Below, piece by piece: positions 17,105 through 26,159 of a stretch of DNA of 35,591 nt; positions within the stretch are counted from its first letter, which is position 1; each line of letters starts with the position of its first letter. Both the position numbers and the translations under genes were made by a program. The notes under the pieces were generated by a model that saw nothing but the letters and a program-made list of their open reading frames with translations, was not told where the DNA came from and searched no databases. Source of the DNA: Coleofasciculaceae cyanobacterium SM2_1_6 (GTDB lineage: Bacteria; Cyanobacteriota; Cyanobacteriia; Cyanobacteriales; JAAUUE01); assembly GCA_012031635.1 (NCBI GenBank), contig JAAUUE010000005.1, positions 1 to 35,591 on the forward strand, written 5' to 3'.

Positions 17105-17893
17105 TTAGCTAAATTCAGCAATGACAGGAGTATGGTCACTGGGTTTGAGGAGCTTGCGGGGAGCAGCATCAATTAGGCAACTGGTGGCTCGATCGAGCAG
17201 CCCTTGAGTTGTGTAAATATGATCAATGCGCCAGCCCAGATTCCGGCGAAAAGAGGCTTCTCGGTAATCCCACCAGCTATAGTTTTCGGCTTGATCACAA
17301 AATTTTCTAAACACATCAGTCAAGCCCAGATCACAAATTTCGGCTAATAGTTGCCGTTCTATTTCGGTTGTTCCCACCACCGGATCATTTTCCTTGGGAA
17401 TGAAGTGAATATCTCGGTTATCGGGAGCAATATTAAAATCTCCACAAATACAAATAGGCTGCTCTACTAGGAGGAATTTTTCTAGATAACTATAGAGGAG
17501 TTTTAACCAGTGGAGTTTGTAGTGATATTTTTCAATAATTCCCCCACCGTTAGGCACATAGACACAAATTACTCGAATATTATCAAATATCCCAGTAATT
17601 ACTCGCTTTTGAAGATCAAAATCTCCGGCTACTTCTGTACCAAGAATGGGGGCAAAACCTTGGCTGACAGAGCTTAATTCCTGCTTACTGACGATCGCCA
17701 CACCGTTATAAGCCTTTTGCCCAGAAACATAGCAGTGGTAGCCAATATCAGTGAAATTGCTGTAGGGAAAGCCACTCTCAATCACCTTAGTTTCCTGAAG
17801 ACAAAGAATATCTACCTGATTAGTTTCTAGCCAGTCAATCACCTGATCTATCCGAATCCGAATCGAGTTGACATTCCAAGTAGCAATTTTCAT
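17105..17893 (-). CDS. xthA: Exodeoxyribonuclease III
   Basis: MKIATWNVNSIRIRIDQVIDWLETNQVDILCLQETKV...NGVAIVSK...GDFNIAPDNRDIH...WRIDHIYTT...SDHTPVIAEF. Confidence 0.93.
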   Translation of the reverse strand: MKIATWNVNSIRIRIDQVIDWLETNQVDILCLQETKVIESGFPYSNFTDIGYHCYVSGQKAYNGVAIVSKQELSSVSQGFAPILGTEVAGDFDLQKRVITGIFDNIRVICVYVPNGGGIIEKYHYKLHWLKLLYSYLEKFLLVEQPICICGDFNIAPDNRDIHFIPKENDPVVGTTEIERQLLAEICDLGLTDVFRKFCDQAENYSWWDYREASFRRNLGWRIDHIYTTQGLLDRATSCLIDAAPRKLLKPSDHTPVIAEFS

Positions 17894-17939
17894 AATTTGT
17901 TAGTGTTATCGTCGATCTATTCCTCCATCTTAATTTACG

Positions 17940-19544
17940 CTATTCTCGGTAATGGCAGCCCATGCTGGTTTTGTTTGCCCAGGCTGCTTGGGTGACAAGG
18001 ATGGCTACTTGGATCGCATTCCGTAAGCCGATTAAGCCGTCAGTAAGCTGGGTGGTGTGATAGAACTCTTCGATTTCTAGTTGCAGGTGGCGTAATTCCC
18101 GGATCGCCCGGCGGAGTCGATCGCTAGTCCGCACCAAGCCTACGTAATTCCACATCAGGTACTTGATCGATCGCATGTCTTGACTAATTAATACTGGGTC
18201 TGCCAATTCTGAACCCGTGTTTTGCCAAGGGGGAATATCGGTGGCAAGGTGTCCACTGAGCAGTTCGACAGGCTCACTGTAAGACTTTGCCGAAGTGCAG
18301 AGTTTTTGCTGAGTTAGTTGAGCCAAAATATCCCGTGCAGCTCGATCGCCCCACACCAAACCCTCTAGCAACGAAGCACTACCCAAGCGATTGGCTCCAT
18401 GCAACCCCGTACACGCCACTTCCCCCGCAGCGTAGAGATGCTCTAGGGTCGTCCTGCCCCACACATCCACCCATACACCTCCACAAAAATAGTGCGCTCC
18501 CGGCACCACAGGGACTGGCTCCTTGGTAATATCTACCCCGTAACTCAGGCATTGGGCATAAATATTCGGGAACTCGTGGCGGATTTTGGCAGCGGGCAGG
18601 GAAGAGGCTAAATCTAGATAGACATGGGAAACATCCAAGGCAATCATTTCCTGATGAATCCCCCTCGCCACCACATCTCTCGGAGCCAAGTCCCCCCATT
18701 CTGGCGCGTATTTTTCCATGAAAGTCTGCCCGTTGCTATTAACTAACCTCGCCCCCGCTCCCCGCACTGCCTCGGAAATCAGGAACGCCGGAGCCGTTTC
18801 ATGGTGAAAAGTGGTGGGGTGAAACTGGACAAATTCACAATTAATCACCCTTGCCCCCGCCCGGTGCGCCATCGCCAATCCATCTCCCCTTGCGCCTACA
18901 GGATTAGTTGTCCGCAGGTAAATCTGCCCTAAGCCGCCCGTGGCTAAAATAGTTTTTTTGGCAATACAGGAGATCACTTCGCCAGTCTTTTGATTAAAAA
19001 GATAAGCCCCAACACAGGAGAGGGGAGCATAGATAGCCGATCGATCCCTTGCATGGTGGGCGGGAGTCAGCAGGTCTACGGCAGTGTGTTCGGTTAAAAG
19101 TTGAATGTGGGGATGGGCTTGGAGGGCAGAGGTTAAAGCATCACTAATGGCTTTGCCGGTGGTGTCGGCTGCGTGGACAATCCGGGGGGTGGCGTGGGCA
19201 GCTTCCCGGATGACTTGGAGTTCTCCTTGGTCGGTGCGATCGAAGGGAACCCCCAATCTTTTCACCAAAAACCGCTCCACCAAATCAGGGCCTTCCTCTG
19301 CCAAAATTTCCACCGCCGCCCGATGGCTATGCCCCGCCCCCGCCCGGATCAAGTCCTCTGCCAACAAAGTAACAGAATCATCATCCCCTTGATAAATAAT
19401 CCCGCCCTGAGCATAGCAAGTATTAGATTCTTCTGGATTTGGCGCACGAGTCACTACGGTGACAGACACCCCCGCATCCGCCAACTGCAAAGCCGCCGTC
19501 CCCCCCGCAATTCCCGAACCCAAAATTAAAACATCGGTTTCCAT
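17940..19544 (-). CDS. nadB: L-aspartate oxidase
   Basis: DVLILGSGIAGGTAALQLADAG...NTCYAQGGI...HAADTTGKAI...EFVQFHPTTFH...GLHGANRLGSASLLEGLVWG; next to nadA and nadC. Confidence 0.93.
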   Translation of the reverse strand: METDVLILGSGIAGGTAALQLADAGVSVTVVTRAPNPEESNTCYAQGGIIYQGDDDSVTLLAEDLIRAGAGHSHRAAVEILAEEGPDLVERFLVKRLGVPFDRTDQGELQVIREAAHATPRIVHAADTTGKAISDALTSALQAHPHIQLLTEHTAVDLLTPAHHARDRSAIYAPLSCVGAYLFNQKTGEVISCIAKKTILATGGLGQIYLRTTNPVGARGDGLAMAHRAGARVINCEFVQFHPTTFHHETAPAFLISEAVRGAGARLVNSNGQTFMEKYAPEWGDLAPRDVVARGIHQEMIALDVSHVYLDLASSLPAAKIRHEFPNIYAQCLSYGVDITKEPVPVVPGAHYFCGGVWVDVWGRTTLEHLYAAGEVACTGLHGANRLGSASLLEGLVWGDRAARDILAQLTQQKLCTSAKSYSEPVELLSGHLATDIPPWQNTGSELADPVLISQDMRSIKYLMWNYVGLVRTSDRLRRAIRELRHLQLEIEEFYHTTQLTDGLIGLRNAIQVAILVTQAAWANKTSMGCHYRE

Positions 19545-19550
19545 ATTTCA

Positions 19551-19680
19551 GTTAACAGTTATCAGTTATCAGTTATCAGAAAAAGTAAAAGGTAAAAAGG
19601 TAAAAAGAAAAAGTGAAGAAGCCCGTTTTTCCTTTCTACTTTCTACTTTTTACTTCTAAGTTCCCTGTTCACTGTTTTTC
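19551..19680. repeat. Intergenic short-repeat mosaic: TTATCAG heptamers, purine-rich and pyrimidine-rich tracts
   Basis: CAGTTAACAGTTATCAGTTATCAGTTATCAG followed by GTAAAAAG- and CTTTCTACTTT-type repeats. Confidence 0.75.
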
Positions 19681-20710
19681 ATATTTCCAACATCCTCTGC
19701 ACCGATCGAGCCGCTCGGACTCTGATATCTTCGGGAATTTCAATCACGTATTGAGTTAATTGCAGGGATTGTAAGGTATCTTCTAGGGTGATTTCGTTCA
19801 TGTGAGGGCAACGGACACTACAGAGGCGGAGCATTTCCTTCTGGGGATTGGCGGCGGCGATATTGTCTCCCATGGCGCATTCTGTGAGCAGCAAATACCG
19901 AGGTTTATCGGTGGTTTCAATGAACTTGATCATGGCGGAGGTGCTGCCTGCAAAGTCCGAGGCGTTGACTACCTCTGGGCTACATTCGGGGTGAGCCAAA
20001 ATTACTGTGTCGGGGAAGTGGGTACGAATATTCTCGATATCACTAACAGTGAAGCGATCGTGGACTTCACAGCGTCCGTGCCAACCAATCATCTGATAAT
20101 CAAGATCATTACTGAATTTTCCTGTGGGTTGATGACTAGGGAAAATAATATGCTTCCCGGTTTCTTGAGCCACATTGCGAGCGAGATATTCATCGGGTAA
20201 AAAGATAATTGTATCAGTGCCAAAGGATTCCACCACTTGGGCTGCATTCCCGGAAGTACAACAGATATCACACTCAGCTTTGACATCAGCGTAGGTATTA
20301 ATATAAGTCACCACGGGAACGCCGGGAAATTGTTGTTTGAGTTGGCGGACATCGGCAGCAGTGATACTAGCTGCAAGGGAACAACCAGCGACTTTTGCCG
20401 GGAGTAGTACGGTTTTTTTAGGGTTAAGAATCTTCGCAGTTTCTGCCATGAATCGCACCCCACAAAAGACAATAATATCTTTGTCAGTTGCGGCAGCTTT
20501 CCGGCTTAATTCGAGGGAATCTCCGGTGAAATCTGGCACCGAATTAAAGAGGGCTGGTTCCATGTAATTATGCCCAAGAATAATCGCATTGCGTTGGACT
20601 TTTAATTGATTAATCTGCTCGGCTATTTCTGCTTTGTAAGCTAACTCTAACTCCGGGACAATATTGTGCAGTTTCACCTTCATGGATTCGTAAATTGCAG
20701 TGGCGGGCAT
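19679..20710 (-). CDS. nadA: Quinolinate synthase
   Basis: INQLKVQRNAIILGHNYMEPALFNSVPDFTGDSLELSRKAAATDKDIIVFCGVRFMAETAKILNP...MNEITLEDTLQSL. Confidence 0.94.
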   Translation of the reverse strand: MPATAIYESMKVKLHNIVPELELAYKAEIAEQINQLKVQRNAIILGHNYMEPALFNSVPDFTGDSLELSRKAAATDKDIIVFCGVRFMAETAKILNPKKTVLLPAKVAGCSLAASITAADVRQLKQQFPGVPVVTYINTYADVKAECDICCTSGNAAQVVESFGTDTIIFLPDEYLARNVAQETGKHIIFPSHQPTGKFSNDLDYQMIGWHGRCEVHDRFTVSDIENIRTHFPDTVILAHPECSPEVVNASDFAGSTSAMIKFIETTDKPRYLLLTECAMGDNIAAANPQKEMLRLCSVRCPHMNEITLEDTLQSLQLTQYVIEIPEDIRVRAARSVQRMLEI

Positions 20711-20721
20711 GGGTTCTCCTT

Positions 20722-20872
20722 AATCAGTTATCAGTTATCAGTTATCAGTTATCAGGGAGTAGGAGGTACAGGGAGGTAAGGGGAGGTAAAGGAGGTAAAG
20801 AGAGGTAAAGTATTAGTCGTAATCTCTTGATGTTTACTGTTCACTGTTCACTGTTTACTGTTCACTGTCCTT
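20722..20872. repeat. Second intergenic mosaic: (TTATCAG)n, GGAGGTAAA-type purine repeats, (GTTCACT/GTTTACT)n
   Basis: CAGTTATCAGTTATCAGTTATCAGTTATCAG, GGAGGTAAGGGGAGGTAAAGGAGGTAAAGAGAGGTAAAG, GTTCACTGTTCACTGTTTACTGTTCACTG. Confidence 0.85.
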
Positions 20873-20880
20873 ATTGGTTA

Positions 20881-21795
20881 TTACAAACAAAAACTAATGT
20901 CTAATGCGGTGACGGAATGGGTAAGATGCCCGATCGAGATGTAGTCCACTCCGGTTTTAGCGATCGCTCCTACGGTATGTAAATTCACATTTCCCGATGC
21001 TTCAAGGGGAACGGCTCCTTGGGTAATTTCCACGGCTTGGCGCATGGCTTCTAGGCTCATATTGTCGAGCATGATGCGATCGACCCCCAGAGTTAGGGCT
21101 TCTTGGAGTTCTGCTAGATTTTTCACCTCTACTTCTATGGGAATTTTCGTGGGAATTTGGGCAGGGATTTTTGAGCTAACCAGAGCCTCTTGATTTTGTG
21201 GATTAACCTGTGGATTAACCTGCTGACTGGCTCGATCGAGGTACGATCGCATTCTGGTGACTGCGGCGGTAATTCCCCCGGCGGCGGTAATGTGGTTATC
21301 TTTGATCAGAGCCATATCATCCAAGCCAAAGCGATGATTTTGACCGCCGCCCAAATGCACCGCCCATTTATCAAATAAGCGCAAACCCGGAGCCGTCTTC
21401 CGAGTGTCGAGGATTACCGCCCTAGTTCCCGCCACTGTGCCCACAAATTTCTGGGTGAGAGTGGCAATGCCCGACATCCTTTGCAAGAAATTTAACGCCA
21501 CCCGTTCGGCTTGCAGGAGGGCTAAACCAGAGCCAGAAGCTAGACCAATTACCTCTCGATTTTTGACCGTTGCCCCATCCAAGACTTGGGGGATAAATTT
21601 AATTTGGGGATCCACTAGCTCAAACACCCACTGCACTACCTCGATCCCCGCTATCACCCCCTCAGCTTTGGCAATAAATTCTCCCTGACAGGACAAATCC
21701 GCCGGAATCGTTGCCATACTGGTAATATCTCCCGTGCCGATATCTTCCTCTAGGGCTTGATGGATAATAGCTTTATACCTTTCTATTTGGTGCAT
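20881..21795 (-). CDS. nadC: Nicotinate-nucleotide pyrophosphorylase (carboxylating)
   Basis: ALEEDIGTGDITSMATIPAD...ALNFLQRMSGIATLT...ILDTRKTAPGLRLFDKWAVHLGGGQNHRFGLDDMALIKDNHI...IEVEVKNLAELQEAL. Confidence 0.93.
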   Translation of the reverse strand: MHQIERYKAIIHQALEEDIGTGDITSMATIPADLSCQGEFIAKAEGVIAGIEVVQWVFELVDPQIKFIPQVLDGATVKNREVIGLASGSGLALLQAERVALNFLQRMSGIATLTQKFVGTVAGTRAVILDTRKTAPGLRLFDKWAVHLGGGQNHRFGLDDMALIKDNHITAAGGITAAVTRMRSYLDRASQQVNPQVNPQNQEALVSSKIPAQIPTKIPIEVEVKNLAELQEALTLGVDRIMLDNMSLEAMRQAVEITQGAVPLEASGNVNLHTVGAIAKTGVDYISIGHLTHSVTALDISFCL

Positions 21796-22093
21796 AAAAA
21801 TAGTTACCTAGGGAAATATGGTGATATTAACCATTATTCTATCGTTAATCTTTGGCGATCGCCAGATGTTCTTAATATTTTGGGAGTTTTCTTTGTTATC
21901 TTTTGGCAAACTGCTCTTGAGTTGAGGCGGGATGAGATAATTAAGCTGGTAATTCAAGGCGGGGAATCTGCCTTGGTCTAGAGGTAATCTTTTTTTCTAT
22001 GGATAAGATTGAGGTGTAACTGCGATCGTCCAAATCCATGGCTAAACCTAAGCCTATATCCCATCCATCTGATGCCTAGCTCATGCCCATCCC

Positions 22094-23536
22094 ATGCCTA
22101 AAGCACCTCGATCGCCCCTGCCTTTGCCCTCAGTCACATCCCCCAACAATCAAGATTTAAGTCTTGATGCTACCGTTGCCAACCTGCCCCTCCACAGTTT
22201 TACGGTAGAAACTAACTACCAAGGACAGGAAATTGCCACTATTTTTGAGCAGTATCCTCTCCTTCCGGGGGTAGTTTTGCTAGATAAAGGAAAATTTTTA
22301 GGGATGATCTCCCGGCGACGGTTTTTGGAGTATCTCCTGCGTCCCCAAGGGCTAAAACTCTTTCTCCGCCAACCCCTCCGTGTCCTCTACAGCTATGCCC
22401 AGATCCGAAATTTAATTGTTCCCTACACCACGACAATTTTGACTACAACCCAGTTGGCTTTGCGCCGCCCATCAGAATTACAGGGGGAGCCGATCGTGAT
22501 TCAGGGCCCAAGGGAAGCGGAGCAGCCAGACTCCAGTGATCCAGAGTTCTTGCCAGATTTCTCAGAATCCAAAGACAACTACTATTTATTAGATATTCAA
22601 GAATTGTACTTAGCGGACTGGCAGATTCGGGGTATTGAGGCGCAGGTGCGTTACGAACAAAATCAGGCGCAGATGATCCAAATGGAGAAAATGGCGAATT
22701 TGGGCAGACTAGTTGATGGGGTTGCCCACGAGATTTTGGATCCTGTTAATTTTATTTGGGGCAACTTAAATTATGTGCATTTGTACAGTGAGCAACTTCT
22801 AGAATTAATTAATGCCTACGAAACAGCAACTGTAACTGCTGAGCTAAAAGAAAATATTGAATTTGATTTTCTCCAGAGCGATCTCCCCCGGACAATTTCT
22901 AGCATTAGAACTGGAGCCGAACGGCTGAAGAAATTAGTGACTAGCCTGCAAAACTTTTGCCATCTTGATGATGTTTACCCCAAACCCGCCGATCTACATC
23001 AGTGCCTTGATAGTATTTTAATTCTCCTCAAAAGTCGCCTCCAAAAAGATATTGCGATCGTCACCGACTACGGATATTTACCCCCGGTTCCTTGTTTTGT
23101 GGGACAACTTAGTCAAGTATTTATTAATATCTTGGGAGATGCGGTAGATAATTTATTAAATGACAAACTAAGTGATACCTTCGATCGCTACCCAGAGGAA
23201 AACAAGCCAGTCAAAATTCAAAACCCCACCATTACCATCACTACCAAAATCTATTCCGGCAGTCAAATTCGGGCAGCAACTTCTGATTCGCGCTGGGTTT
23301 CGATCCGCATTGCTAACAATGGCTCTGCCTTTTCTGCGCCCCGCAAACAAAGAATCCTCAGTTCCTTCACTGGGGAGCGCAAACACCGCAAAGAAACCAG
23401 CCTCGCCCTCAGCCACTGGATCGTTACTGCCAAGCACGGCGGAAAGCTAGAGTTGCGATCGCCCATCCCCGAACTTTCCCCCACTCCCGACACTCCCCTC
23501 GGCACAGAATTTGAAATTATTCTACCCTTGGTGTAG
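22094..23536 (+). CDS. Sensor histidine-kinase-like protein with degenerate HATPase motifs
   Basis: HisKA-like MEKMANLGRLVDGVAHEILDPVNFIWGNLNYV; N-box-like QVFINILGDAVDNLL; C-terminal KHGGKLELRSP...GTEFEIILPLV. Confidence 0.82.
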   Translation: MPKAPRSPLPLPSVTSPNNQDLSLDATVANLPLHSFTVETNYQGQEIATIFEQYPLLPGVVLLDKGKFLGMISRRRFLEYLLRPQGLKLFLRQPLRVLYSYAQIRNLIVPYTTTILTTTQLALRRPSELQGEPIVIQGPREAEQPDSSDPEFLPDFSESKDNYYLLDIQELYLADWQIRGIEAQVRYEQNQAQMIQMEKMANLGRLVDGVAHEILDPVNFIWGNLNYVHLYSEQLLELINAYETATVTAELKENIEFDFLQSDLPRTISSIRTGAERLKKLVTSLQNFCHLDDVYPKPADLHQCLDSILILLKSRLQKDIAIVTDYGYLPPVPCFVGQLSQVFINILGDAVDNLLNDKLSDTFDRYPEENKPVKIQNPTITITTKIYSGSQIRAATSDSRWVSIRIANNGSAFSAPRKQRILSSFTGERKHRKETSLALSHWIVTAKHGGKLELRSPIPELSPTPDTPLGTEFEIILPLV

Positions 23537-23590
23537 TTTTTTCAGTGAACAGTTATCAGTTATCAGTTAACAGTTAACAAGTTACTTGTA

Positions 23591-23993
23591 TAGGACTTAG
23601 GCAAAGTGCCCCAAATTAAGGTTAGAGTCAAATAATTATGAAAGACTCTGTGACACGACTTGACTACTTTCAATATTTGCTGGTCAGCCAGATTAATTAT
23701 ACTCTGACTAACTTTGCTGACCATAGCCTACAATTCTCTCACGATCAGATAAATCGTTATCTGTGAGGTGAAAAAATTACCCCTCGACTGGTGTGAGAAA
23801 ATGTGGCTCAACAAGTTGTCCAGACAGAGGACGGCTACTTGGTTTTTGATGACACGGTTCTGGACAAGAACCCTTCCTTTGCCATTGAGTTAGTCAAACG
23901 ACAGTTTATCAACTCAAATATGGGTTGCTCAATGATTACCTTTGTCAACAACTTCAGAATCCTTCTCTAAAAATTGCTCTTGCGTAAGTCCTA
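23591..23993 (+). mobile_element. Internally deleted IS701-like insertion sequence (non-autonomous/relic)
   Basis: TIRs TAGGACTTAGGCAA (23591-23604) and inverted TAGGACTTACGCAA (23980-23993). Internal N-terminus MKDSVTRLDYFQYLLVSQINYTLTNFADHSLQFSHDQINRYL*GEKITPRLV*ENVAQQVVQTEDGYLVFDDTVLDKN; C-terminus VYQLKYGLLNDYLCQQLQNPSLKIALA*. Confidence 0.8.
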
Positions 23994-24008
23994 ATCAAAA
24001 GAAATAGT

Positions 24009-26066
24009 TCAACGCCTGCCTACTAACCAATAGGTGATCATCTCTCCCCTTCCTTTTACTTGAACACTGCCCCGTGGCTCCAACACATACAAATCTTTAA
24101 GTTGTTGGTAGGTAGCCTCCGTCACTTGGATATAGCCCGGCTTGCCGTGGGATTCCATTCGAGAAGCCACATTTACCGCATCCCCCCAGAGATCGTAGGT
24201 AAATTTTTTAATGCCAATGACCCCCGCAATTACCGAACCAGTATTAATACCAATGCGGAGTTCCAAAGCCTCGCCAAAAGCTCCATCTAGGGTAGCAATG
24301 TGCGCCAACATATCTAGCGCCATGGCGGCGATCGCTTGAGCATGGTCTGGACGAGCCACAGGTAAACCGCCGACTACCATGTAGGCATCACCAATGGTTT
24401 TAATTTTCTCTAGTCCATACTTCTCAGTTAATTGATCAAAAGCCGAAAAAATTTGATTTAAGCCAGCCACCAACTGCATTGGTTCCATCCTCGAAGAAAG
24501 TCCTGTGAAGCCGACAATATCTGCAAACAAAATCGTTGCCTCGGCAAAGTGTTCCGCCGGAGATTCATTGGTTTGTTTCAAACGCTCGGCAATTTCTGCG
24601 GGCAAGATATTTAGTAATAACTGTTCCGATCGCTCCTTTTCTTGACGTAGTTGCAAAGTTCGTTTTTCTACTCGTTCTTCTAATTTTTCATTGGCAAGGC
24701 GCAGAGATTCCAAAGAAGCCCGGAGTTGCGCCGCCATATAATTAAAAGATTTCCCCAATCGATCTAATTCAAAGATCCGGCTGGATCTTAAGTGTTGGTC
24801 AAGATTCCCCGCCGCCATATCTTCCGAAGCCCTAGTAAACTGCCCCAAGGGACTTGCAATCCACCGAGCCGTCCAAATGCCCAAAATAATTACTCCCGCC
24901 AAGGCAGCACAGGTCAGAAAAATTGTATAGCGGGTATTTTCATAAATAGTTGCCATGAAGTCAGCTTCAGGAATTACTAGGACAATTAACCAATCTAAAT
25001 TCAGATTCTTAAAAGGTACAATTTGCACATACTGTCTTTGTCCACCCAAGGTGAAATCTAACTGTTGAATTGCTTGAATTTGCCTTAAATCCCCCGATTG
25101 AGTTTGTAAAAATCTAGCAGTATCTCGAATCCGGGAATTTTCACTATCTACGGCGAGTAAGCGGGTGGTATTTTCTCCTGTGCCTTTGAGCATAGTTTCC
25201 TGAGCAGAAGTCGCCACTAGGCTGCCCGATCGATCAACAATAAAGGCTGTTCCGGTCTTGCCGATCTGTAAAGTCTGCATGAAATTACTTAATTCTTGGG
25301 GCAGATAAAAATCCGTAGCACAGGCTCCGATAAACCGCCCATCAACTTCATCATAGACAGGCAAACTGGCGGTAACGGTAGGCAGAAGCGTGGAAAAATC
25401 TAGATAGATTTCGCTCCAAACGGCAGCACCAGTATTTTTGGCAGCTTTATACCAAGGGCGCAATCGAGGATCAAAAGGTCTTTTATTCAGGGGGTCAATC
25501 TCTTGAGTCCGGTTACCTTTTTGGTCAAAATCAAAGGCGCGGCGGATAAAATTCGTATTAGAATTACTAAATTGCAAAATAACTCTCGATCGATCCTCTG
25601 GAGATAAGCGACCAGTCCCTAAGAAATCTCCATTTTCATTACCACAATAAACATAACTAATAGCCGGATAAATTTGCATTTGCTGCCACATTTGTAGCTC
25701 CCCTGTCACTGCTGGTAAATTAATATTATTCTCAATTAAATCAGAAGCATTAATTCGATTAATGGCATGGGGAGCCGTTGTGTAGGAAGCTAATTTTTCC
25801 TCAATACGGTTCGTTAATTCCGCTCGTAATTGCAGAGCCACATCTCTCACCGCCTGCTGTCCACTTTGGTAGGAAATCAAGCCAACTAAGGCAAAGGCAG
25901 TACTAATTTGCAAAACAACAGGCACCACAAGGGTAGTCCGCAGATGAAATTTGGGACGGATAGATGAGGATGTTGCGGGATGGATAGGCTGCGGGTCTGA
26001 GGATAGAGGAACTGGGGGTTGCGAATCGGGGGGCGGATCAAGGGGGCGAGGGCGGATAATACCCAT
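24009..26066 (-). CDS. Class III adenylate/guanylate cyclase with dCache-like sensor, HAMP and cyclase domains
   Basis: Membrane segments flanking extracellular sensor; HAMP ASPLGQFTRASEDMAAGNLDQ; cyclase ATILFADIVGFTGLSSRMEP...LEKIKTIGDAYMVVGGLP...YDLWGDAVNVASRMES. Confidence 0.93.
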   Translation of the reverse strand: MGIIRPRPLDPPPDSQPPVPLSSDPQPIHPATSSSIRPKFHLRTTLVVPVVLQISTAFALVGLISYQSGQQAVRDVALQLRAELTNRIEEKLASYTTAPHAINRINASDLIENNINLPAVTGELQMWQQMQIYPAISYVYCGNENGDFLGTGRLSPEDRSRVILQFSNSNTNFIRRAFDFDQKGNRTQEIDPLNKRPFDPRLRPWYKAAKNTGAAVWSEIYLDFSTLLPTVTASLPVYDEVDGRFIGACATDFYLPQELSNFMQTLQIGKTGTAFIVDRSGSLVATSAQETMLKGTGENTTRLLAVDSENSRIRDTARFLQTQSGDLRQIQAIQQLDFTLGGQRQYVQIVPFKNLNLDWLIVLVIPEADFMATIYENTRYTIFLTCAALAGVIILGIWTARWIASPLGQFTRASEDMAAGNLDQHLRSSRIFELDRLGKSFNYMAAQLRASLESLRLANEKLEERVEKRTLQLRQEKERSEQLLLNILPAEIAERLKQTNESPAEHFAEATILFADIVGFTGLSSRMEPMQLVAGLNQIFSAFDQLTEKYGLEKIKTIGDAYMVVGGLPVARPDHAQAIAAMALDMLAHIATLDGAFGEALELRIGINTGSVIAGVIGIKKFTYDLWGDAVNVASRMESHGKPGYIQVTEATYQQLKDLYVLEPRGSVQVKGRGEMITYWLVGRR

Positions 26067-26159
26067 AGCTAGTTGAGTACCTTTAATTATTGCTAAATGT
26101 GGCTAATTACTATTAATAATTGCCGTTAATTAATTCTACTCATCTCAATTCCATTCCCC

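Noticed and set aside
21757-21981. 74-aa plus-strand ORF between nadC and the histidine-kinase-like gene
   Set aside because: Starts inside nadC; no recognisable domain. A real small protein cannot be excluded but is not supported.
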